In this document: in pieces, positions 30,437-41,599 of the stretch
Layout of the letters: each line of letters starts with the position of its first letter
Position numbering within the stretch: position 1 is the first letter of the stretch
Origin: Isoperla grammatica
Taxonomy: Eukaryota; Arthropoda; Insecta; Plecoptera; Perlodidae
Length of the DNA stretch: 64,000 nucleotides
Direction: 5' to 3'
Assembly (NCBI GenBank): GCA_945910005.1
Contig: OX246746.1
Span: 17,278,995 to 17,342,994 of the forward strand
Position numbers and translations under genes: made by a program
Notes under the pieces: model-generated
Told to the model about the DNA's origin: nothing
What the model saw: only the letters and a program-made list of their open reading frames with translations
Database searches by the model: none

Positions 30437-30965
30437 CTTTTTGCGGGGCAGTCACCGCATTTTAAATGAGCTCCCGAAAATATTTGTGTCGGCAAATTCT
30501 TTTGTGCATCCGGTTTCATTGATTCAGACGCAAGTCAAAAATTGCATCCGCAAGTTGCTATGTGCATGAGGCTCTTGTGAACTAGAGGCCTAGGCCTAGA
30601 GCTAGGCTAGGTGGCTATGAGACATCATGCCTAAAACTCATAGGCCTAGCCTAGGCCTAGGCCTACTGGTCAGACCCATACATAACCTTACCTCTAAGCT
30701 AGGCCTAGGCATAGGCCTGCTGTTTGGTCACACACACATCAGGTTACTTTACTAGGCTTAGGCCTAGGACTTGGTCCAAGGTTGAAACTATTATTGTACA
30801 ATTACTATTATTTAAAACAGGACAACAATACAGATCACTGTATCTGTCATCAAATATGTATCATTATTATGTAGTGTATGTATATGTTGTCCAATAAACT
30901 AAACTAAAGTAAACTAATAGGCCTAGGGCCTACCGTAGGTCTAGGCTCAAGACCTACATTCTTAC

Positions 30966-31118
30966 CATTTTGTCATCATGACGGGAGCTTTGTTGAATCA
31001 TAGATGACATCAATGGAATTTCTTCATTTTTCTCTTCTATAACAGGCAGAATACTAAGCACTCGTCCCCTTGACATACGGGGAACATTTCTGTGACTCCC
31101 TTTAAAGTAATTAGCCAT
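30966..31118 (-). CDS. Start exon 1b, duplicate first exon of the PPPG-repeat gene
   Basis: ATG at 31118 opens 51 codons (MANYFKGSHRNVP to SSRHDDKM) ending at ATG|GTAAGA, the same donor and phase as exon 1a. Aligned to 1a, 17 codons change the residue and 7 are silent, plus one deleted codon; the last 10 or so codons are nearly unchanged. It could splice to exon 2 as an alternative start or belong to an otherwise lost copy. Confidence 0.55.
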
Positions 31119-31194
31119 CGTTTAATTCTAGGATGATGCCTAGCTGGAGCAACTTTCCATACTTTGTATTACGACGACTCACCGTGGGCTAGGA

Positions 31195-31300
31195 ATGGCC
31201 GAATAATATCGATGTTTTGCAGTATCGATATTTGTCTTGTGATATATCGGGGTATGTCATTTGATATCTCGATTCGATATTTTCCGACATATCGATATGT
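31195..31300 (-). promoter_or_regulatory. Putative promoter region of exon 1b with TATCGATA sites
   Basis: AATATCGATG, AGTATCGATATT and CATATCGATATG lie 80-180 bp upstream of the exon 1b ATG, duplicated from the exon 1a promoter. Regulatory use is inference. Confidence 0.35.
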
Positions 31301-31564
31301 TGGTAAATCTGCCGATTGGGTCCGCGGTTAAAAATCGCTGTAAAATAAACATTAATGAAATTTCTTCATATTTACTGTAACAAAAATATTAAATCTAGTG
31401 GTTAAAGTATTTTTTCAGTAGTTTTAACGTTTCAATTTAGTTTATAAGTACAGAAAATGTGATTTAAGTGTTCGAGATGACAGAAGGAAGAAAATTAGTT
31501 AGCCATTACAGATCGCCATCTTTGACGTTACGGAAGTGTTGCCAACCATGCGCTCTTGGCTGTT

Positions 31565-31705
31565 GTCAAAACCAGACCCAATAACCTTCTTCCTTCCGTG
31601 GGATGTCAGGCAACTCGGCAGTCACTTTCAAGATGTTTTCATAACCTGACTCCCTAACCTTCTTCCTTTCGTGGGATGTCAGGCACTTGGGCAGTCACTT
31701 TCAGT
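31565..31705 (+). repeat. Two tandem copies of about 70 bp
   Basis: AACCTTCTTCCTT(C/T)CGTGGGATGTCAGGCA and GGCAGTCACTTTCA occur twice in order. Confidence 0.7.
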
Positions 31706-32165
31706 GTATTTCACTTTGGTAGGCCTTACGTTGGTAGACCTGCAGAACGTCGGGCGGCAGAAAAGGTATCATGGCGACAATGCTGTTTTAGATCCCAAAA
31801 AAGGTAGTTTTTAATGTTGTAGTGGACACCAACACTTGTTTGGGTTCATTTTAAACATAAATTTGTCTGTCTATTAGTAAGTGTTTCAAGTACTTTCCGG
31901 GAATGCATTTGTGCAAATAAGCCGCGGACCCAATCGACAAAATTAGCGATATTTTTAGTTTGTTTTTCCGTTTTTATTTTTATTAACAAAAACACATGGA
32001 GAGAGGACAGTGATGGACACAATTCGGCAGTCGACAACTATTCAAAGACAAAGTAGCTGTCAGAATACAATTTTAATTGTAATTGTAATCTTGAACTAAG
32101 AGAAATGTAAAAAGAAATTAAAATTATGTAAATGTAGTATGTAAAATGTAATGTTATGTAATGTA

Positions 32166-32400
<235 letters not shown>

Positions 32401-33100
32401 TTATCTCGTCGGGAATAAAGGATGCTGTTGAAAAAAAAAACAAAAAAACAATCACAATATTCTTTTAAACATACTGAGCTTCGCACTGTCATTGGTTAAA
32501 ATCTGGGCGGAATATGCGTTGTGATTTTGTACAGCTGAAACTGATTTCCTTTTCCTTCCCGCAGTATGCACAACAAGTTCAATAATGCTTCAAGTTACAT
32601 CTTGCAATAAACTACTAGTCTAAAATTAGATACTAAGCTACTTCTGTTGTAGAGTGTTTACATCGCGGAGGTTTTTTCCTGACCATAAAACGACGGTATG
32701 TCAGGTGCGACGGTAAAAGGCCTGCAGTGAAACTTGATAGAATTGACAATGGCACCACCCAAGCCGAGGCCAGGTAGTACTTCACCAAAGCTAATTCCTC
32801 ATTTCTTGTGCCAGATTTGCCAAAAAAAAAAAAATCGGGTAATACAACACACGTCGAATGTATTTAATCCCAATTACATTTAAATGTTTTATTAGCACGG
32901 TCACATGTCACATGTTGGCGTGATGATGACCGTGCGTACCAGGTTAGGTTGGAACGTTCGAATCCCGCAATAAGCTTGACTGTTTTTTCATCTTCATTTA
33001 ATCTCGATTGGCATCGTTGCCAAAATATGAAACGTAAATCCCGAATATTGTTGTAATGTTTCATTGCTACTCTTGTGAGTTGTGAAACATGCTCGTTTGG
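32401..33100. other. Non-coding stretch
   Basis: A short plus frame at 32749 (MAPPKPRPGS, then CQICQK) hints at a BED/zinc-finger transposon fragment but is too short to call. Nothing else was seen. Confidence 0.35.
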
Positions 33101-33104
33101 CCGT

Positions 33105-33328
33105 GTTCCAGTTTATATAGAGCGAGTGTACACCTGGCTAAATATCGTTTCGTGCACCGTAGACGAGAATGCAATGCGCTGAGACGTGAGAATCTAATTC
33201 TGGAGGTCGCCGGTTCGATTCCGTCCACCAGCAATCCTGACTGGAGGTTTTTCCGAGATTTTTCTCAGTCGTAAAAGCGAATGCTGGATTTGAGTGCTAC
33301 TAACAGCTCTTAGACATTCCTTCCCAAC
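33105..33328 (+). mobile_element. SINE-like sequence with tRNA-type B box
   Basis: CGCCGGTTCGATTCCGTC matches a pol III B box. It is followed by GGTTTTTCCGAGATTTTTCTCAG, a SINE core-like sequence also recognisable as CCAGGTTTTCCGAGG near 23320 and 28303. The A box is poor. Confidence 0.45.
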
Positions 33329-33330
33329 TA

Positions 33331-33610
33331 CAGTGGAGTTCCGCGGGAGTTTACACCAACCTTTTAGGTAGTTTTCTTGGTACACCCCTAGAGCAAAGTC
33401 CAGTCGAGCAATTATCTCCATTCAAACTCGAGCAAAGGAAATGAATTCAGATGACTGAATACACTCATCACATTCTTCAAGGCGATAAGGTCCGATCGTT
33501 CTAGGAAAACAAGAAATCCTGGGGTAGCTAATCTTTCAACGTATCTATGGGTGTCCAAAACAGGGGGAAAATGATGTGGCCATGGTGTAAACTCCCGCGG
33601 AACTCGACTG
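33331..33610. mobile_element. Tc1/mariner-type MITE, TA target
   Basis: The ends CAGTGGAGTTCCGCGGGAG and CTCCCGCGGAACTCGACTG are inverted repeats of 26 bp or more with one mismatch in 19, and TA flanks both sides (33329-33330 and 33611-33612). There is no coding sequence in the 280 bp. Confidence 0.82.
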
Positions 33611-34385
33611 TATCCAAACACCATAATAAGTAATAACCTAGTTAGTCACCTGAAGAGGGGCACATCAGGTAAAACTGGTTGCACTCTGTATCGGGTATTT
33701 CTACGAAAAATAATTATTTATGCAGTGGCTGATTGATCGAGATAACTGGAAAGGAACTCCCAACTCATGTTTTACGAACCAGCCAGCATTTTTGTTATGA
33801 TCAAGGAATGTCCGGTATAAGGGGATAGAACCGGCAAACTTTGGAATTGGAGCCCCGCCTGGGCCAGGGTAGCTCTGCGTGTCGTATGAGACGTCCAAAA
33901 GAGCCAGCCAACACTTGACAGTTGCAAGTAGTGACCGGTGTCCCCACAAGGGAGGCATCATTTTCTTTCTGTCTCGCAAGTCGCAATATCATCCTCTTCT
34001 TAAATGTTGGCCACATTTGTGACAACCCAAACGCCCTGCTCCGTGTGTCTTCACACGAGGTATGATAACGGAATCGACGTAGTTAACCGTTTTAAATATA
34101 ACTAAATTTATTTAAGTTGGCAGTTCCAGAGTTACACGACAGATAGCTCCAAACTAAGGCAGGCCAAAATGCACTTATCAGACATGTGCCGCTATTAGTG
34201 TAATATAAGTGGAATAGTTTCAGCAGGTACACGATAGGTAGCGGTATACGTCGGCGGGCCACTTAGATGTGTGCAGTTCCCCCAATTCGCTTTGAAACAA
34301 TCGAGCTTCTTGCAAGACGCAGACGCAGCCAAACCGAAGACAGTGGCAGGAGGTTAAAACATTCCGCTTGAACGGTGTTTCAGAG

Positions 34386-34629
34386 ATGAACCGGAAGGAG
34401 TCAACTTGTGACCTCGCCTCGGAAGTGACCGCGTCACGTCGGGGCACTGACGCGGTGCCTCTCGTCATCAGTGTCTACCCCTTCGCCGTCGTTCTGCGCC
34501 TGCGCGTCTTGCAAATTGTCTGTGGCATTTCGTCGATGGTCATGGGAGCTGTGGCGTTCATCGAAGAGAGAGGGGAGATCAATTTGGCACTCGGCATCCC
34601 TGCGGGGGTGGTGACGGTTGTTGCTGCAG
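34386..34629 (+). CDS. Exon 1 of a four-helix membrane protein gene
   Basis: From ATG at 34386 the frame runs 81 codons plus one base to GCTGCAG|GTAAGT. Residues 1-22 are polar, 41-58 (VLQIVCGISSMVMGAVAF) form a first membrane helix, and 66-81 begin a second (INLALGIPAGVVTVVAA) that continues on exon 2. The LQIxxG pattern in helix 1 recalls MS4A/CD20-like tetraspans, but I cannot assign the family firmly. The frame is open upstream to 34296 and a possible acceptor (GTGTTTCAG|AG) sits 2 bp before the ATG, so a 5' exon is possible. Confidence 0.68.
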
Positions 34630-35600
34630 GTAAGTGCGAGTTGTGTTAGCAGTATACAGTCTGTCGCACGCGTCCTCCTCTCCGGTGAAGAGGATATCCA
34701 TTGTCTTGTCCCTCCCGTCCGACTGTATGAATATGATAGATGGAGGATAGAAGGGGTAACGGTTGTTGCTGCAGGTAGGTGCGAGTGATGTCAGCAGTAC
34801 AGTCTGTCGCACGCGTCCTCCTCTCCGGTGAAGAGGATATCCATTGTCTTGTCCCTCCCGTCCGACTGTATGAATATGATAGATGGAGGATAGAAGGGGT
34901 AACGGTTGTTGCTGCAAGTAAGTGCGAGTTGTGTCAGCAGTATACAGTCTGTCGCACGCGTTCTCCTCTCCGGTGAAGAGGATATCCATTGTCTTGTCCC
35001 TCCCGTCCAACTGTCAGAATATGATAGATGGAGGATAGAAGAGGTAACGGTTGTTGCTGCAGGTAGGTGCGAGTGATGTCAGCAGTACAGTCTGTCGCAC
35101 GCGTCCTCCTCTCCGGTGAAGAGGATATCCATTGTCTTGTCCCTCCCGTCCAACTGTATGAATATGATAGATGGAGGATAGAAGGGGTAACGGTTGTTGC
35201 TGCAGGTAGGTGCGAGTGATGTCAGCAATACAGTCTGTCGCACGCGTCCTCCTCTCCGGTGAAGAGGATATCCATTGTCTTGTCCCTCCCGTCCAACTGT
35301 ATGAATATGTTAGATGGAGGATAGAAGGGGTAACGGTTGTTGCTGCAGGTAGGTGCGAGTGATGTCAGCACTTAGCAGTATACAGTCTGTCGCACGCGCG
35401 TCTTTCTCTCCGGTGAAGAGGATATCCATTGTCCCTCCCGTCCAACTGTATGAATATGATAGATGGAGGATATAGGGCGTAACGGTTGTTGCTGCAAGTA
35501 AGTGCGAGTGATGTCAGCAGTACAGTCTGTCGCACGCGTCCTTCTCTCCGGTGAATAGGATATCCAATTGTCCCTCTCGTTAATAGATGGAGGATAGAAT
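34612..35600 (+). repeat. Intronic 143-149 bp minisatellite carrying copies of the splice donor
   Basis: Units contain ACGGTTGTTGCTGCA(G/A), GTA(A/G)GTGCGAGT, AGTCTGTCGCACGCG, CTCCGGTGAAGAGGATATCC and TAGATGGAGGATAGAAG. GT dinucleotides in donor context occur at 34630 (the exon border), 34775, 34918, 35063, 35206, 35349 and 35498. Each repeat therefore includes the last 15 or more bases of exon 1 plus the start of the intron. Confidence 0.92.
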
Positions 35601-35894
35601 AGCCTGGTGTCTGGAAGCGACCGGTTTTAGAGTTGACCACTTCTGCAATTATCGCCAAGCTGAATTGATTGTAAGTCAGTCAGTCTGATTGAGTGAAGGG
35701 AGGTAAATTCGATTTTATGGTGATGTTCGTAATGCTGATTGACAGGTTGATGCATTTGCATGCGGAGGGATGTAATGTGTGTTGTGTAATTGTGACGCCC
35801 ACGCTGAAGCCTTCAGGCTACATCGACCCACACATGAGCGTACAGATTTCAAGGACAATTCGATCGTTGTGTATTCTTTAACATCGGCAATAAT

Positions 35895-35980
35895 TGTCCG
35901 CGGTAAAGCTCATGGCTCATGTGGTTGGACGCAGGTCTCCTAGGGACGTCAATTCGAACCCCACATTAGACACAGGTACT
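35895..35980 (+). mobile_element. tRNA-like (SINE head) candidate
   Basis: TGGCTCATGTGGTTGG resembles an A box and CAATTCGAACCCCAC a B box at tRNA-like spacing. No tail was identified. Confidence 0.35.
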
Positions 35981-36944
35981 TTTGGAATTGTCTATCACTC
36001 CTCATAGCCTCGAAAAGTATTACTGCAATCAACTGCAATAATATAGAAACCGAAAGCAACTAGAATCACTCATTCGTCATCATCATTTGACATCGGGTTA
36101 TGAAAATAATGGTTTTAGTGATAACAATTCACGATTTCAAAGTAAAGCAATGTTCCAAAATTCACTATCTCAATGGTACTCACTCTCATCGGTGTTTCTC
36201 GTTTTTGAGAGGTAACTGCATGATTGCGCGGTCTCAGACTATACGGCTCGTAGCAGAGGAGTTATCCCTTTTGTTGGAAAGTCGTCAAATTTACAGTAAA
36301 ATATCTCTTTGCTTTGATGGAAGAAAACATTACAAATCTAAAATATTCTCATGACTTTCAATTTTAAAGAAAATCTCCGTAGACATATAGCTTCTTTCTC
36401 CTGGCTTAATTGGAGAACATGTAGCTGTGCATATTGTGCTCATTTAAATAAGATGTTATTGTTCAAAAGAATTCTTTGATTGAATATAGAAAGGGAAATA
36501 TATTCGAGAATTGGGTACGGCATAGATGTAAAAGTATTCAAAAAATTGTTTAAGACTCGGTATTATGACGACTCACTAAATATTTGGTTTGGGATTAACA
36601 ATGGTAGCCACCAATCAGAAGCGTGGTTACTACAGAGGCCCGTCGTATAATACCGGGCCTTAGCAAATCCCCTTTGCCAATACGGCACACAAAATCAATT
36701 TGTATTTTTCTAGAAATGAGTCTGTTCTGACAACAGAATTGTTTTCCTAATCGTATTTGGGTGGCAAAATAAAGAACTAAAAGAAAAAACGAATATTATG
36801 GTAAGAAAATGGAATGGTAAGGTAAGTAGGTAAGAAGAAGTATTTTTAAGTAATTGGCAGTGTATTGTACAAGACCACGTCTCATTGAACATAAATGCGT
36901 ACTTCATATAGCGCGTACATGCTCGTACTTGAAGTAGTAAGGAA

Positions 36945-37015
36945 CTGGAAGTGGCGTAAGTTGTTGCTGTTTGAAATGCCAAGTTCGCGAGTTCGAGTCT
37001 GGGGGTTCACGAGTG
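36945..37015 (+). mobile_element. tRNA-like (SINE head) candidate
   Basis: AGTGGCGTAAGTTG (A box-like) and GCGAGTTCGAGTCTGG (B box-like) at plausible spacing. It is too imperfect to be a functional tRNA. Confidence 0.4.
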
Positions 37016-37082
37016 CAAAATTATGCTTTCCCAACCTTTTCCTTTTTCCTTGCTTTCCTTAGTTCCCGAGTTTCTTTCCTGG

Positions 37083-37176
37083 CTTCCTTCCTTCCTTCCT
37101 TCCTTCCTTCCTTCCTTCCTTCCTTCCTTCCTTCCTTCCTTCCTTCCTTCCTTCCTTCCTTCCTACCTTCCTTCCA
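37083..37176. repeat. (TTCC)n microsatellite
   Basis: About 22 CTTC/TTCC units. Proline/leucine/serine frames on one strand and glycine/arginine/lysine frames on the other are artefacts. Confidence 0.97.
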
Positions 37177-38149
37177 CTTCTTCCTCTTCAGTCTTGGGTC
37201 TCTGTCTCTTGTTCCTACCATATAAGCCACAGAGGATGCCAAGTCGCATTTTCACAAAACATATCCGAACACATACACGGAAAAGTGTCGCGCTACAAGA
37301 CTTTCTATCGCGTGTGGAGCACAACACAATTTGTTAAAGAAGATAACGGTTATATGCAATCAAAGTAGGTTCTTGTGACATCAAGTGATCAGAGTAATAC
37401 CTTTGAGTATAAAACTTTGTTAGAGGCCCAACGTCAGCAGTTGTTTGTCTACCGCGTCGTACCAGCAAACATGCGCAAGACGGGTAGTATAAGTTCGCCA
37501 GTGACAACGCTTCATTGATTGGGTCGAATAGCTGTTGTAGTTTTATTAGCCTCTTGAAAATTCAGTAAGAATACATGATATGCATAGAATATTCGAGTTG
37601 TCAATCATTAATATATAATATTTACATCTTGTTCTAGAGCGTGCACAATAGTTTTAGATTAGAATTAGTTATTTGTAATAAATATACATTAGCAATACAT
37701 GTAATTACATTTTCAAAGCATTACAATACTGTTTTGAAGGCATCAATGGTATAATGACATTCCTTTAATCGCATACTTTTAATATGATATATTAATATGA
37801 TGCGCTGTCATTGCGCAGGCTCGCAGAACTTATACTAGTCGATTAGCATAAATAGGTCTTTACGATGTGGTAGACTAAACAGCTACTGTAACACATGTCG
37901 GATGTCGGCTACATCGCTAGTACTGAGTGAGATACCAACCGAACTATTTCAGCTGATCTTACTTTCAATCTGTTTGAAAGTGGTTCAATAGTGATCATTT
38001 TAGCGGGTCTGTTGGTATTGCAATTAGTGAGGTGATCGATGCAAGGTTCGCTCCAGTCACCAGGAGAAGAAGGTTCCAAACACACCTCTAATAACATCAA
38101 ACAACTACTACACTACCTAAATGATCATTATTGTTTCGTTACGTCTCTA

Positions 38150-38255
38150 ATATTACAATAAAACAACTTTAGTCAATCTTGAGAGACGGCGCTGGAGATC
38201 TGATTCATTATCTGACGTACTTCGGAAGGCTTGTCTAGAGTCCATCCTAAGAGAA
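38150..38255 (-). CDS. Possible terminal exon, unknown gene
   Basis: On the minus strand a pyrimidine tract and acceptor (CGTCTTCTCTTAG|GATGG) precede 30 codons reading MDSRQAFRSTSDNESDLQRRLSRLTK and ending in TAA. The charged, helix-like composition is plausible for a protein end. There is no linked exon or known family; it would lie inside the intron of the plus-strand gene. Confidence 0.3.
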
Positions 38256-38814
38256 GACGACAGTGCCTGGAAATTCAGGTTTGACACGTTCTTTCACGCA
38301 CATCCTTATTGCAACGCTCAACTTCGAGCAATTGGGCAATAAATCCATAAAAATCAACTTTCCGTTACAGGGTGTTTGTGAGTAAGAACCACAGATTGGC
38401 ATTTTACAAACGCAACGCACCTCATAACACCCCCCCCCCCCCCTCACACTCTAGTGAACATTGCCAAAATGTGTATTTTTTAAAACATCCTATACGTTTG
38501 AATTACAGATTCCAACTTAGAAGCGACCTATTCCCAAAACAACGGCAACTTCCGAGCAAGAACGGCGTACTTGAAAAAGCAGCCCCTGGCGTCCTCTCTT
38601 CTCGGGACAGAGATTAGATACCTAAAGTTCAATCAGCCTTGAGAACCACAGTAGATGAATGCAGTCGGACCCTATTGTACCCTCTAAAGCGCCAAAGCGG
38701 CCATAAAAAGAAGGTTTACAGAAATCTCGAAAACATTCACCTAAGGAAGTTTTCTGTGGTCATTACAGAGCACTGAAATGTTACAATGGTGAGGGTCAAT
38801 GTTTTCTAGAAGCC

Positions 38815-38900
38815 GTTTGAGTGGGGTGGAAAGAGCATCGGCCGAGAGGGAACAACAGATCGAGGCTTCATTCATCCACTGTGTTTCTCAACGCTGATTC
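38815..38900 (+). mobile_element. tRNA-like (SINE head) candidate
   Basis: GAGTGGGGTGGAAAGAGCATCGG and CAGATCGAGGCTTC sit at A/B-box spacing. Weak. Confidence 0.3.
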
Positions 38901-39605
38901 CACTTTAGTGTTGCACGGGGATCCAACATAAGAATAGGTTTGGACCTACCTACCCCAGCCCACCGAACAAATGTAACAGAAGTTGTTAGATCTAGCTTGA
39001 AAAGTCTTGCGCAAAGCTAAAATCACGTGTATATGTATAGAGTTTATATTGGATGTTTATTGTATTTACACTGACGTAAATTCAGCCCACTGGAGATGTC
39101 TATTCCGGGTTTATTGGCATTGACGGCCGCTAACAAGATTAGCGGGGATGAGCTTTTATTCTATATAGAACTCTCTGAAGCAGGGAGCACACAAGTTTTA
39201 TCTGATGTGATGTGTGTGGGGCCCTCTCCACATTTTTGTTTTAGTTTCAGATTGTTTTATTGTGAGTGGATGACACGTCATGCCTGTTGTAGTAAAATGT
39301 GGCTGCTGGCGGCGAATACTAAATGATAGTAGTCACACGGAACAACTACCACATTTTGCAGTCTCGAAGGTAGTCGAGCAGTGCTGCGTAGTCAAATATT
39401 TCTTATTGATTGTTATATTCGTTATACACACCAAATTTGCATAGAACGGGTTACGTTAGGAGAGTGTACTATAAACTATAAAGATAACCAAAAATGTTTG
39501 CAACACAGCACGCAGTACACTGCTGGGTTATTCCGTGTTCCCTCAAAACTATGCATGAATGTTTGGGAGCTACAGACGAATGTATTAAATTGCATTTCCA
39601 ACATG

Positions 39606-39775
39606 TTGTATAGTTGTCCCAAGACTACCTTACACATGCTTTCTTCACAGGCGACTGGTTCGTAGCCAATCAGCGATCGTCATTGGCGCAGGTGTGTCTC
39701 AGGCGGTTCGCTGGTTGGCTACGACTGCTCCGGATGTGACGAAAGCAGGTGTAAAGTAATCTTGGGTCCACTATA
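39606..39775. mobile_element. Palindromic MITE, TTGTCCCAAGAC family, copy 2
   Basis: TATAGTTGTCCCAAGAC at the left, TAATCTTGGGTCCACTATA at the right, and inner blocks CTTACACATGCTTTCTTCACAGG and GTAGCCAATCAGCGATCG shared with 1867-2045. Confidence 0.75.
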
Positions 39776-39995
39776 TGCACACAGGTTACATAGTTATTTT
39801 CTGTAATTTCTCTTGATGTTTTTCTTCTAAACTTTATTAGACAATTCGCATGCTATGGAGTTTGGAACAAACATCCAATGTGTGTTTGAGTGTTGACTGT
39901 CGACAGTGCCAATGCCATTTGAGTCGACTTGAGATACCTAGCTTCGCTCGTCCAACCCGAATACTAGTTCGCTCTTCTTCCTGTTGGTGTTTCAG

Positions 39996-40300
39996 CTCTT
40001 GGGATTCACACTAGTCGCGGCTTTGGTGGATATCAACCCTCTTCAACTAACCCAAACTCTCCCCTGCGGTTTCTGGGTCCGTCCGCTAGGATTGCAGTTC
40101 CCATTGGGCTCCTGTGGTGCCTCGCAGTGTCATTGCAAGTGTTCCTGCTCGTCCAATGCGCACGAGCGTTCGTTCCGGGTATGTCATCAATCTCCAGCAC
40201 GGTAGCGATCCTGGCGGTGGTGGAAGCAACTCTCGCCGCCATTACACTAGTAGGCGTCGTCATGGTACTAAAAATAGACTGTAAATACGATCCCGACTGA
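39996..40300 (+). CDS. Exon 2 (last) of the four-helix membrane protein gene
   Basis: Acceptor GGTGTTTCAG|CTCTTGGG; the stop TGA is at 40298-40300. It completes a 182-residue protein. After a polar loop (HTSRGFGGYQPSSTNPNSP) come helix 3 at about residues 114-134 (IAVPIGLLWCLAVSLQVFLL) and helix 4 at about 150-173 (TVAILAVVEATLAAITLVGV), with a nine-residue charged tail (KIDCKYDPD). The overall layout is four helices with short termini. Frames in the other two phases here are shadows. Confidence 0.7.
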
Positions 40301-40366
40301 CCAGTGTGCGTACCTGAACAGCACAGTTCAGGTACAGGAGTCAGCCTGGTTCAGGTACCGTCTTCA

Positions 40367-40622
<256 letters not shown>

Positions 40623-40641
40623 AGTGGGGGGGGGGGGGGGC
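40623..40641. repeat. Poly-G tract
   Basis: About 17 consecutive Gs directly upstream (minus strand sense) of the kinesin fragment. Confidence 0.9.
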
Positions 40642-41190
40642 AAAGCGCAAGTGTAAGTAGAAAGGGATTTAAAGTTATTTTTCTACAATCCCGCCTCCCA
40701 TGACTGAAGTCTATAGATCCGGTACTATGTCAATGCTGTGCACACAGAAATATAAATGTGTCTGCCCACTAGTGCACAACCAGTGAGTGTTAAAATAATA
40801 TTTTATTATATTATATTATATACCGTCGTAGCAATATCTACACAAAGGGTTTCTGTAAGTTATCACAATGGAGGAATAAGTGTCACACTAGACTTGAGAG
40901 TGGCAGCTCTTTTGTGTGGTCGAGTTATGTGCCTCCCCCCCCCCCCCCTCCCCCCACCCCGCGCGACTAGACACATCATAAAGTCACTCGGAGTGTAATG
41001 AAAAGATGTCTCCCTAGGAGGCTATAACATCGCTCTGATAATGGGGCTCACAACGCTTCCGCTTTAATAATGCTTACCTACGATTAAAAATAGAAAATGC
41101 GACATGGTTATCTCTCGCTTTTTAATTATTTCAGTGTGAGTTTTTATACGTGGGTTGACGTTAATTATCTAATTGTTTGTATATTATGTG

Positions 41191-41596
41191 CAGTGATGAA
41201 AGTGAGTCGGAGCGCACCGGAACGCCGTACCGATATTTCTTTTTAGTAACGGATACACATCTAGTTATAGTGATTGGTAACCTGTATATATATGTTTTTA
41301 AATTTCAGAAATAAATTTTAATATGTATAGTCAAATAGAAACAATGCGAAAAAACATAAAGTGATTACAAATTTTATCTTAAGGAATATAACTACCCCTG
41401 ATATCAATAGAACAGTTATTTCCGTTAAATCAGTAATAAGAAATGAAAAACATATTAATTATTTTCTAACCTAAAAATTCACCGTATTGTCTCTTTAAAC
41501 CTGTTCTATTTGGGTGGTTGGGTAGGGAGGAGGGGGGGGGGGGGGGGGGCAAAATGATCACTGAGCTCCGGCACTTCTTTGGCACTTTCATCACTG
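41191..41596. mobile_element. hAT-like MITE with CAGTGATGAAAGTG ends
   Basis: CAGTGATGAAAGTGAG at the left and GCACTTTCATCACTG at the right form inverted ends. The flanks ATTATGTG and TATATGTG agree at six of eight positions, compatible with an old 8-bp duplication. A poly-G tract lies about 50 bp inside the right end. Confidence 0.7.
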
Positions 41597-41599
41597 TAT

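Larger units (their letters stand above)
27499..31562. repeat. Tandem duplication, unit 2
   Basis: It is collinear with unit 1. It contains start exon 1b and three insertions missing from unit 1: a hAT-type element (27523-28178), a LINE 3' end (about 28365-28940) and another hAT element (29093-30020). The empty sites are preserved in unit 1. Confidence 0.88.
34630..39995 (+). other. Intron of the four-helix membrane protein gene
   Basis: Donor GTAAGT at 34630, acceptor TGGTGTTTCAG ending at 39995. Phase 1 to phase 1 agreement joins VVTVVAA to ALGIHTSRG. A small additional exon in this 5.4 kb cannot be excluded. Confidence 0.6.

Noticed and set aside
36971..37337. Proline/leucine/serine frames around 37.1 kb
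   Set aside because: Translations of the TTCC microsatellite.
39096..39326. 76-codon plus frame
   Set aside because: No splice sites or domain signal; it lies in the intron of the tetraspan gene and ends without a recognisable motif.
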